Shown here piece by piece: positions 8,191 to 15,740 of a DNA stretch of 64,000 bases. Source of the DNA: Streptomyces asoensis (GTDB lineage: Bacteria > Actinomycetota > Actinomycetes > Streptomycetales > Streptomycetaceae). The notes below the pieces were generated by a model. That model saw nothing but the letters and a program-made list of their open reading frames with translations, did not search any database and was not told where the DNA came from. The DNA lies in assembly GCF_013085465.1 (NCBI RefSeq), contig NZ_CP049838.1, forward strand, positions 1,612,001 to 1,676,000, read 5' to 3'. Positions within the stretch are counted from its first letter, which is position 1, and each line of letters opens with the position of its first letter. Position numbers and translations under genes: made by a program.

Positions 8191-11100
8191 TCAGATGGTG
8201 GGGATGTCCAGTTCGACGCCGACCCTGCCGTCGGTGCGAGCTCGGCCTCCCGCCTCCTCCCCCAGCCCCAGCTGTGCGGCCACGGCCAGGGTCAGGGGGT
8301 GCTCGGTGCCGAGCCTCTCCCGCAGGTCCCGGTGGGTGCGTTCGTACAGTTCCCGTGCCGCCAGCGAGTTGCCGGCGAAGACCAGCATGTCGGCGTGGCA
8401 CACGGCGGCCTTCAGGACGAGCGGGTGGCGCGGGTCGACGTGCAGGATCCGGCGCAGGCCGGTCAGGCCACGCTCGCTGTACTCGGCGGCGGTCTCGTCC
8501 TCGGCGTCGCGCAGGCACAGGGCCAGGTTCACCTGGCAGACATGGGTGAAGAGGTGCTCCTCCCCCCATGTCCGGTACGCCGCGAGGTTCCGCTCCGCCC
8601 TGTCGATCGCTTCCGGCATCCGGCCCACGAGCCGCAGATCGGCGGCGAGTGCGACGCGCGCGGCCAGTGTCTCGGGGTGATCGGGACCGCCGTACGCCTC
8701 CAACCCGTCCACGGCCTGTACGTCGCACATCCGGGCGGAGTCCGCCTTGTCGAGTCGTTCGTCGTCGGACAGGCCCGGCAGGAGCGCGGCGATATGCCGC
8801 AGTGTCGAGCCCAGCGCGAAGGCGGTGCGCAGGGTGATCAGGTCGGACGGGCCGAAGTCCTCATGGCTCCTGGCGATCCGGTTGATTTCCTGCAGACGGG
8901 TCAGCGATGCCTCGTAGCGGCCGACTTCGAGCAGCCTGCTGCCCACGTAGAGGGACGAGAGCAGAGTCAGTGGATGCTGCTCGCCGCTGACCCTTGTCCG
9001 GCGTGCGTGGACGTCCTCGTGCTGCTCCATGGAGTCCTGGGGCAGGCCAACCATGGAGAGGGACAGGGCGAGGTTGTGCGACGCCATCAGGGTGAAGTGG
9101 TTGTCCAGGCCGTAACGGGACCGCAGGACCTCCCAGGTCGACTGTTCCTCGGCGAGCGCGTCCTGGGGCCGGCCCAGGGCACGCAGCTGGGCTCCGCGGG
9201 GCAGGGCGCTGCGCAGGGTGAAGTGACCGTCCAGACCCTGGAGCCGGCGCAGTTCCTCCAGCGCCTTGCCGTTGACGCGGTTGGCATCGGCGTAGCGTCC
9301 GGCGTCCATGTGGATGTTGGCCAGTTCCGCTCGCAGCCGCATCAGGAGCAGCTGCTGGGCGTCGTCGTCGGGATAGGACCGGGCGGTCCACACCTCGTCC
9401 AGGCGGCGGGCCAGCGTGAACGCGGCCTCGAGGCGCTGGCTTCGGCGCCGGTAGCGCACCTGGTTGACCAGCCAGCGGCGCACCTCCAGGCTGTCGTCCT
9501 CAGCCGCTCCACTGGGGTCGACGTGGGCGTCCAGTTCCGCGTAGCGCGGGTTCATCTGCTGGTCATCGACGCGGTCGTCCGGTGGCGAGTAGGCGGCCAG
9601 GACCTGTCGGACGCGCGAGGCGAGCTCCGCCGCCTCCTGGTCCGTGAGGGCCTGACGCTGCGAGGCGAGGTTCATTCGGGCCGCCCTCAGCCGCTTGCCG
9701 TTCTCGCACACGCGCCCCTGGGACCGGCTGACGAGGCCGCGCGCCGCGAAGCCCAGCTGGCGACGGCCGTCGGTACCCTCGGGCAGCCCCAGAAAGTGCA
9801 GGGCGGCCGGTGATTCCAGCAGCTCCCAGCCCGCCCCCTCGGGGGACAGGACGGTCAGCATCTTCAACAGGTCCAGCGTGGCCGGACGTTCCTTGCCCAG
9901 GTCCTCGACGACGGACTGCCACACCGCCGAGGCGTTGTGCTGGCCCACGGCCTGTCGGCTCTCGATCGACTGGGCGAGCTCGGCCACCACTTCCTGCACG
10001 GGGCGGGCGGTGCTCCTGAGATAGGCGGCCATCTGGTCCAGCAGCTGCGGCAGAGGCTCGCCCAACTGCACCAGTTTCTCCGCGAGTTCGGGGCTCAGGT
10101 CGGGGGCTTTGCGTCGCAGGTACCGTACGGCTTCGGGCGCTGTGGGCGGTTCGACGTCGATACGGCGGCCCAGGGCTCCCCAGTCCGGATGCTCGGATGT
10201 GATCAACAGGTGCACGTGGGGGTTGTTGATCAGCAGGCTGGCGATCATCTCCGGGTGACGGGCGTCGTCGTAGACCAGGAGAAGGCGTTCGGCGCCGGCG
10301 CGGCGGCCCTCGAGCTGCTCGCGCAGCGCCTCGACGGCCCGCGGTGAGGACGGCTGGGCGGCACCGAGGCGCACGCTCAGCCGCACCAGTTCCCGCTCGA
10401 CCCGATCGGCGCTGTCGGCCGGCATCCACCACACGACGTCGTAGTCCGCGCCGAAGCGGTAGACGTACTCCGTGGCGAGGGTCCGCTTGCCCACCCCGGC
10501 CTGCCCATGCAGCACGACCGGCTGGGCCGCCTCGCCGGACTGCAGGGCGTTCCGCAGGGTGCGCAGATACTCCTCCCTTCCCAGGAACTCGCCTTGGCGC
10601 TGATGCGGAACGTGCCATACCCGAGGATGCCTACGGGGAAAGCGCGGTCCGCGCCCGAGTCGGTCCGCCCAGGCCGCGGGACGCCGCTCGGCGGAGATGT
10701 AGTGGTTCAGCAGGGCGCTACGCGCGGACGCCTCGTCAAGCGTGTACAGCTTGGGGCCCGGCCGGTTGCGGAACGCCTTCTGGACCTCGACGTCCTCGAG
10801 CCAGGCGACGTCCACCCACGCCCCGTTGGCCAGGGCGTCCTGCTTGGGCAAGTGCGCTGCCAGTGCGGTGAGCTGCGGGGAGGAGACCATGGCAGAGGAC
10901 ATCAGGACGAGGAAGGTGCCCGGCGCGTCCGTGCGGCCGGCCCTGTCCCCGGGGCCCGGGTCGAAGTCGCAGGGCACCGCGTTCGCGTTGAGCTCCGCAC
11001 GGATCCAGTCCGCGTAGGCACGGTCTTCCGGCTCGAACACCAGGCGCACCAGGCGGGGAGGTGCGGGCACCTCGGTGAACGCCCGTATGTACTGGGAGCG

Positions 11101-12108
11101 GACGCTGTCCGGGAGGGGCGCGAAGCGCAGCGTGGGGTCGCCGCTGATCTCCTGGGCGAGACGTTCGTACGCCTGCTTCTGCACCGAGGGCTCGAAGTTC
11201 GGCAGCGCGAACGGGATGAGTACCTCCTCGTAAGCGAGGCTCGGCAGGTGCTTGATTTCGACCTCGCGCCAGTACTGCAGGTCACCGCTGTGCAGAATCG
11301 GCCCGAACGCGCCCTCGAACTGACTCCTTGCGCGTGCCCTGCGCCGCTCGGCCTGTTCCGGTTTGGAGTCGTCCACGCGCATGGGGACCGGCAGGACCCT
11401 GACGTCCCCGGCGGACCGCTCCCGCACTTGGCGGGCGACGGAGGCCGAGCCGTCGATGGACTGGTTGCTGAGGTTGAATCCGACGACGACCACGTCGGGC
11501 AGAATCAGCGTGCACAGGCTCGCGTTGTCGGAGTGGCCGGTACGGCTGTCGATGAGGACGTAGTCGTAGTCGCTGGTGCGCAGGCTCTCCCGCAGTGCTT
11601 CCGCGAAGCGCCTGCCCGCCTGCTCCCGGTAGAAGCGGTTCCACTCGAAGGTCGCGACCCGTTCGCTGTAGAGGCTGTCCTGAAGACCCGGCCCGAGGAA
11701 GTCCATACGGCCCTCGGGCCGCGTGAACCGGTACTTGAGCCGATCGGTGTGGTTGCCGACCTGGGTGTGCCGCTCCAGCAGCTCTGCCAGCCGGGCGTTG
11801 AACACCTCCCCGGACAGCTCCCGGGCCTCCAGGGCGTCCACGGCGTGGCCGTAGTCCAGGATCATCTCCACCACGCCGGTGGACTCGCGCAGTTCGCGGT
11901 CGGGCAGGAACGGCCGAACGAAGCGGTTCAGCCCGGGCGATTCCAGGTCCCAGTCGACGATGAGGACCCGATAGCCCGCATCGGCCAGGAGCCAGGCGAC
12001 GTTGGCCAGGGCCATGGTCCGCCCGACTCCGCCCTTGTGCGAGTAGAAGGTCACGACAGTCGCCCGGTTGCGGCCCTGTTCGGACCCAGACTGCGCGGCA
12101 CTGCTCAT
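8191..12108 (-). CDS. fxsT: FxsT-like protein: KGGVGR P-loop, TIR-like, NB-ARC and TPR domains
   Basis: About 1305 residues. Residues 10-250 are a MinD-like P-loop domain (FYSHKGGVGRTMALANVA, VLIVDWDLESPGLNRF). Around 355-460 is a TIR-like segment (LVRLVFEPEDRAYADWI, TFLVLMSSAMV). Around 515-760 is an NB-ARC/STAND ATPase with Walker A GQAGVGKR and Walker B LLLVYDDA. The remaining 500 residues are helical repeats of TPR kind. This layout matches the 'FxSxx-COOH system tetratricopeptide repeat protein' family. ATG 12108 is preferred over TTG 12123 because GGAG sits 9 bases upstream. It is the fourth gene of the operon. STAND proteins usually sense a signal through repeats and oligomerise; the ligand here is unknown. 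Confidence 0.88.
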   Translation of the reverse strand: MSSAAQSGSEQGRNRATVVTFYSHKGGVGRTMALANVAWLLADAGYRVLIVDWDLESPGLNRFVRPFLPDRELRESTGVVEMILDYGHAVDALEARELSGEVFNARLAELLERHTQVGNHTDRLKYRFTRPEGRMDFLGPGLQDSLYSERVATFEWNRFYREQAGRRFAEALRESLRTSDYDYVLIDSRTGHSDNASLCTLILPDVVVVGFNLSNQSIDGSASVARQVRERSAGDVRVLPVPMRVDDSKPEQAERRRARARSQFEGAFGPILHSGDLQYWREVEIKHLPSLAYEEVLIPFALPNFEPSVQKQAYERLAQEISGDPTLRFAPLPDSVRSQYIRAFTEVPAPPRLVRLVFEPEDRAYADWIRAELNANAVPCDFDPGPGDRAGRTDAPGTFLVLMSSAMVSSPQLTALAAHLPKQDALANGAWVDVAWLEDVEVQKAFRNRPGPKLYTLDEASARSALLNHYISAERRPAAWADRLGRGPRFPRRHPRVWHVPHQRQGEFLGREEYLRTLRNALQSGEAAQPVVLHGQAGVGKRTLATEYVYRFGADYDVVWWMPADSADRVERELVRLSVRLGAAQPSSPRAVEALREQLEGRRAGAERLLLVYDDARHPEMIASLLINNPHVHLLITSEHPDWGALGRRIDVEPPTAPEAVRYLRRKAPDLSPELAEKLVQLGEPLPQLLDQMAAYLRSTARPVQEVVAELAQSIESRQAVGQHNASAVWQSVVEDLGKERPATLDLLKMLTVLSPEGAGWELLESPAALHFLGLPEGTDGRRQLGFAARGLVSRSQGRVCENGKRLRAARMNLASQRQALTDQEAAELASRVRQVLAAYSPPDDRVDDQQMNPRYAELDAHVDPSGAAEDDSLEVRRWLVNQVRYRRRSQRLEAAFTLARRLDEVWTARSYPDDDAQQLLLMRLRAELANIHMDAGRYADANRVNGKALEELRRLQGLDGHFTLRSALPRGAQLRALGRPQDALAEEQSTWEVLRSRYGLDNHFTLMASHNLALSLSMVGLPQDSMEQHEDVHARRTRVSGEQHPLTLLSSLYVGSRLLEVGRYEASLTRLQEINRIARSHEDFGPSDLITLRTAFALGSTLRHIAALLPGLSDDERLDKADSARMCDVQAVDGLEAYGGPDHPETLAARVALAADLRLVGRMPEAIDRAERNLAAYRTWGEEHLFTHVCQVNLALCLRDAEDETAAEYSERGLTGLRRILHVDPRHPLVLKAAVCHADMLVFAGNSLAARELYERTHRDLRERLGTEHPLTLAVAAQLGLGEEAGGRARTDGRVGVELDIPTI

Positions 12109-12133
12109 CGGTTGTCGCTCCAACCTCGGTGCG

Positions 12134-12904
12134 TCAGCTGTGAGGCCCCCGCAGGATCGGCCGGTCGTCGTTCTCCACGAGGGAGAACCACGATCTGTGG
12201 GGGGCTGCGTCCCGCCGGGGTACCGGGTGAAGGGACGGTCGTGCGGCGTGCGTTGGCTGCCACGGTACCCGTACCGGCGCGTAAGTCATATTGGGGAAGC
12301 AACTGTCCGAGAGCGAAATTCGCGGCATTCCCGATACCTGTGGGGACAGGGTGAAGCAGAGGTCCTGGGGGTTCATGACGGGAGGCGAGAGACGGGCTCC
12401 GGTGACGATCCGTTCGACGACCGCGCGCAGCACTCTGAGGTATCCGCCGCGTGCGTGCGGGGCCCCCACCAGATCGGCCAGGCCGGATGTGGTGTAGTCG
12501 CCGACCGGCACGGCCACGGTGTCCGGATCCCGGCGCGGAGGCAGTCCCTTGGTGGTCCACAGGATCGGAATCAGAGCCGTCGAGCGCTGTCCGGTCTGGT
12601 GCTGTTCCCACAGCAGCCGTCGGCGGAACACCGCGAGGTCGCGCAGTGTGCGTGGTTCCTTGTAGTAGCGCTCGGTGAGCAACACGAGCAGAGTACGGCA
12701 GCGCATGGCGGGCGTGACGTCGCACTCCCCCGGCGTGGGGTCGCGGGAGGGTTCGGGGAGCAGGCCGGTGTGGCTCGGGTCGGGGCCCAGGCGCCGGTGT
12801 ATCTCGGCCTGGAGGTCGGTGTTGAACATCCGCAGCCATGGATCCGTCGGCGCGGGCAGAGCGTGGCTGACGTAGTAGTAGGGGGCGCCGGGGCTGCCGG
12901 TCAT
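12134..12904 (-). CDS. fxsC: TIR-like protein FxsC
   Basis: 256 residues. The N-terminal 170 form a TIR-like fold: PYYYVSHALPAP as first strand, CRTLLVLLTERYYKEP as the 'lSp.Y' strand-helix, and TALIPILW as a later strand. This is the layout of the TIR-like FxsC family found only with FxSxx-COOH systems. The C-terminal 80 residues are low in recognisable signal. The ATG overlaps the fxsB stop (ATGA), so translation is coupled. TIR folds often cleave NAD+ or act as adaptors; no catalytic glutamate could be assigned with certainty. Confidence 0.85.
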   Translation of the reverse strand: MTGSPGAPYYYVSHALPAPTDPWLRMFNTDLQAEIHRRLGPDPSHTGLLPEPSRDPTPGECDVTPAMRCRTLLVLLTERYYKEPRTLRDLAVFRRRLLWEQHQTGQRSTALIPILWTTKGLPPRRDPDTVAVPVGDYTTSGLADLVGAPHARGGYLRVLRAVVERIVTGARLSPPVMNPQDLCFTLSPQVSGMPRISLSDSCFPNMTYAPVRVPWQPTHAARPSLHPVPRRDAAPHRSWFSLVENDDRPILRGPHS

Positions 12905-14112
12905 GCGCTCATCCCCTTTCGGTCAAGACGCGCGCGCAGGGAGATGACGCCGTTCGTCAGCCGTTTCCGCGCGTGGTCGATCAGAAAGCGCAGGTCCGGG
13001 CAGTAGCACGAGGGATTGTCGAAGCCGTTGTCCGGGCGGTGGCGATGGGCGCGCAGCCCACCCCCGCAGATGTCGACGACCGGGCAGGACCGGCACTGTC
13101 CGCAGAGCCCGGCGAGACCGGCGCGCTCCGCGGCGAACCCGGGGTCAGCGGCCGCGCGGTCGAAGTCGTGGGCGGCGATGTGCAGCGGGGAGCGGCCTGC
13201 CAGTGAACTCACCGTCTTGAGGACGTCGTTGTACTCGATCAGCCCGGACGGCTGGATCACCACCACGTCCGCCCCGTACTGCCCCCACATCTCACTGCTG
13301 CTGGTGCCGCCCAGCTGGACGTCGAGCAGGGAGTCGAAGAGCCGGACCGAGGTCTCCCGGCGGGCGGCGTCGAACCAGCGGTCGAACATGGCGGCCAACC
13401 AACGGCCGTACGGCGCGTCTTTGGCGCCCGGCGGACGGTGCGGAGGGAACTGCCAGGTCGCCAGCGGCAGCAGCAGGTCGACGGCGGGTGGTTCGTGCTC
13501 CAGGAGCGCCTCGTACGTGGCCACCGGATCGGCCTCGATGTCGATGACGCACAACAGCCCGCGGTACAGGGGTCGGTGACGTGGTGTGCGCAGCAGCGAC
13601 AGCGCACGGGACACCTCGGCATAGGTGCCCCGGCCGCCTCGGTCGGGGCGGCGCCGGTCGTGAGATTCCGGGGTGCCGTCGACGCTGACCCCTACGGTGA
13701 TGCCGTAACGGCGGAAGACGTCCAGGAAGGCGCGGTCGAGGAGCGAGGCGTTGGTCTGTACGAGGAGGTCGACCTCGGTCGGCAGTCCCTCGGTCTCGTC
13801 GCGCAGGCCGCGGGCGAAGCGTTCCACGGCCGAGGGTCCGGCCAGTAAGGGTTCGCCGCCGTGCAAGGCCACCTGAGCCCGTTCCGGGCGGTGGCGGCGC
13901 AGGTGCTCGGCGATCCTGACGCACAGCCGCCGCATCGTGGCGGGGCTCATGACCAGCGGCTCGGCTCTCCAGCCGCGGTCGCGGTGCTCGTAGACGTAGC
14001 AGTCGGGGCAGCCGAAGTTGCAGCGGCTGTAGAGCTTGACGACGAACTGGGTGAACATCGCGGCCGGTTCTTCGGACGGCGCGGTGGCGGGGGGCGCGGT
14101 CTCACACCGCAC
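12901..14112 (-). CDS. fxsB: Radical SAM/SPASM peptide maturase FxsB
   Basis: 403 residues from GTG 14112. Cys31-x3-Cys35-x2-Cys38 (SRCNFGCPDCYVYE) binds the radical-SAM [4Fe-4S] cluster. HGGEPLLAG is the usual GGEP. The C-terminal SPASM part has LCGQCRSCPVVDICGGG and a late NPSCYC, as in FxsB proteins. Known FxsB enzymes make three-residue cyclophanes on the FxS motif at the precursor C-terminus. The GTG lies inside the end of fxsA, with GAGGTGG before it, so the enzyme is coupled to its substrate gene. A later ATG at 14058 also precedes the cluster motif and cannot be excluded. Confidence 0.9.
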   Translation of the reverse strand: MRCETAPPATAPSEEPAAMFTQFVVKLYSRCNFGCPDCYVYEHRDRGWRAEPLVMSPATMRRLCVRIAEHLRRHRPERAQVALHGGEPLLAGPSAVERFARGLRDETEGLPTEVDLLVQTNASLLDRAFLDVFRRYGITVGVSVDGTPESHDRRRPDRGGRGTYAEVSRALSLLRTPRHRPLYRGLLCVIDIEADPVATYEALLEHEPPAVDLLLPLATWQFPPHRPPGAKDAPYGRWLAAMFDRWFDAARRETSVRLFDSLLDVQLGGTSSSEMWGQYGADVVVIQPSGLIEYNDVLKTVSSLAGRSPLHIAAHDFDRAAADPGFAAERAGLAGLCGQCRSCPVVDICGGGLRAHRHRPDNGFDNPSCYCPDLRFLIDHARKRLTNGVISLRARLDRKGMSA

Positions 14113-14290
14113 TGAGCCACCTCGGCCGCTCGGGTCCGCCATCCTGGCCCGCGTGGCGCAGCAGGGCTTCCACGAGTGCGGTGCGGGGCAGCCCGAGCAG
14201 ATCCAGAGCGTCCGGAAGTGCCTGCACGGTTCTCTCCGCGGACGGCCCCGGTCCGTCCGCCGCGCGCAGTAAGGTCTCACGTCCCATCAT
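14102..14290 (-). CDS. fxsA: FxsA-type precursor peptide with WxSxx C-terminus
   Basis: A 62-residue peptide whose last residues are ERPRWLSAV. The FxSxx-COOH family is named for Phe-x-Ser-x-x at the very C-terminus; here Trp takes the Phe place and Ser is kept at -3. The leader carries LPDALDLLGLPRTALVEALL, like the leucine-rich leader helix of the family. The ATG at 14290 (a second follows at 14287) has GGGGGAG 6 bases upstream. The stop overlaps the start of fxsB. The expected product is a peptide with a Trp-to-Ser cyclophane made by FxsB; this is inferred from known FxsB chemistry. Confidence 0.82.
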   Translation of the reverse strand: MMGRETLLRAADGPGPSAERTVQALPDALDLLGLPRTALVEALLRHAGQDGGPERPRWLSAV

Positions 14291-14645
14291 GCAGGCTCCC
14301 CCCGACTGTCCCGGACCCGCGCGATTCAGCGAAGTCCGAACAGGAGGGTGCGAACAAACGGACGAGGCGCCAGGGGAGTCGTGTGGTTGCTGCTACAGTC
14401 CAGGACTCGTGCGTCCTCGGACCGCTCGCCCCCGCTCGGCGAATACCTCGACGCGCTTGCCGAACGCTCCCGTTCGGACACTTCGGAGTGTATCGGTGGC
14501 ATCCAAGTAAGCCTATCCTCACGACTACTGGGGGTAGGTGAACCGGCCTCCGAGGAGCCGTTGCTGACCGATCGGGCAACAGTTCTGACCGAGTCTGCGC
14601 GAATGTCCGTCCTACCGGACTGCCGGCGTACCTTGTGAGGGGCTC
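14291..14645. promoter_or_regulatory. Divergent control region between fxsA and the TIR/NB-ARC pair
   Basis: 355 bp without a gene, placed between two start regions that point away from each other, so promoters for both operons must lie here. I could not assign -35/-10 boxes with confidence. The clearest structure is a pair of adjacent hairpins at 14460-14491. The layout suggests shared control of the two operons. Confidence 0.6.
14460..14491. other. Two back-to-back hairpins in the divergent region
   Basis: CCGAACG/CGTTCGG (7-bp stem, 4-base loop, 14460-14477) is directly followed by ACACT/AGTGT (5-bp stem with TCGG loop, 14478-14491). They lie 155 bp before the double-TIR gene and 170 bp before fxsA. 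They may act as an RNA structure, a double operator or an attenuator. Confidence 0.5.
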
Positions 14646-15740
14646 GTGGATCCAGCCGCTTTCTTCTATACGAGTTGTGTACGGGCTGACGGCTGGCGTG
14701 CGCTGACGCGTTTTCACACCGACCTGGAGTACCACCTGCGGATCCAGGAGGGGTTCGGCGTGAGCGGCGTCATCGGGGCGCTGATGGAACCCGAATCGGC
14801 CCGAGAGTCCGACGTGACCAGGGCCGGAGTGATGATCGCACTGTACTCGCCCCGGTACTTCAAGGACCGTGGAGCCGGCCTCGAATGGGCGATTTTCGGG
14901 GCCCGGATGCGCCATCACGAGGACACCCGGGGCATGGTGGCCCGTGGCTGCCTGATCCCCCTGTGCTGGAAACCCGTCCACGACGGCGACGTACCGGAAT
15001 CGGTACGTCAATCGGTGGAACAGCCCGGTCCGTTCGACTGGCTGCGGCATGACGGCCTGGAGTCGCTGGCCGCGTCGACGCAGGCAGAGGCGGAAGTACG
15101 GTACTACGCCCTGGTCGAACAATTGGCCAAAACTATTGCCGAGTCCGGGGGCACGGAACTGGAACCACTGGGCGTGACCGACGCGCGGACGCTTCCTCCG
15201 GCGTTCGGCAGGGAGAGCGCGACTCCGCCCGGACAGCTGCCGGAAGGGGCGGCCGGCGAGCGGTGGGCGCGTCGCTGGCTCGATGCCCGGGACCCCGCTG
15301 CCCGCGGCCACGGGCCGGGGTCGGTCGCGATCAGTTATGTGGGCGCCGACCAGCCATGGGCCGACTGGATGATGGAGGTGCTGGAGCAGCGGGGGCACGA
15401 GGTCGAGCTGTGGCGCTGGCGGGCCGGCCGGGAGCGGCTGCCCGACGCGGTGGCCAGGGCACGCAATTCAGCCGAGAGCCTGCTCGTCATCTTCTCGCAC
15501 AACTACTTCGCCGCCGGTGACACCGCCCCCACCGAATGGGAGGAGGCCTTCCTCCCCATCTCCGGCTGGCCGTCGCCTTCCGTGCTGGTCCAGATCGACG
15601 CCGCTCCCCGGCCGCTGCTGGTGCGGGACGCACAGGTCGTCGTCCTGGCCGGAACGGATCTGGCGGAGGCCGAGCAGCGGATCGGTGAGGTACTGCCCAG
15701 AACGCGCCGGCAATCACAGGATCGTGGGAGCGGCCGGTGA
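14646..15740 (+). CDS. Protein with two TIR-like domains
   Basis: 364 residues. The first domain (about 5-160) is FxsC-like: FFYTSCVRADGW, AGVMIALYSPRYFKDRG, LEWAIF. The second (about 225-350) is closer to classic bacterial TIR: SVAISYVGADQPWADWM, ELWRWRAG, SLLVIFSHNYF, then EWEEAFL, whose glutamates may be catalytic. The GTG at 14646 has GAGGGG just upstream. It is coupled to the next gene by a GTGA overlap, and the pair runs divergently from fxsA. Tandem TIR modules without a sensor domain suggest an adaptor or effector; this is inference. Confidence 0.8.
   Translation: MDPAAFFYTSCVRADGWRALTRFHTDLEYHLRIQEGFGVSGVIGALMEPESARESDVTRAGVMIALYSPRYFKDRGAGLEWAIFGARMRHHEDTRGMVARGCLIPLCWKPVHDGDVPESVRQSVEQPGPFDWLRHDGLESLAASTQAEAEVRYYALVEQLAKTIAESGGTELEPLGVTDARTLPPAFGRESATPPGQLPEGAAGERWARRWLDARDPAARGHGPGSVAISYVGADQPWADWMMEVLEQRGHEVELWRWRAGRERLPDAVARARNSAESLLVIFSHNYFAAGDTAPTEWEEAFLPISGWPSPSVLVQIDAAPRPLLVRDAQVVVLAGTDLAEAEQRIGEVLPRTRRQSQDRGSGR

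Noticed and set aside
8053..12354. Long plus-strand open frames opposite fxsT and fxsC
   Set aside because: They are antisense shadows created by third-position GC bias; they lack domains, and the minus strand carries full motifs and coupled starts.
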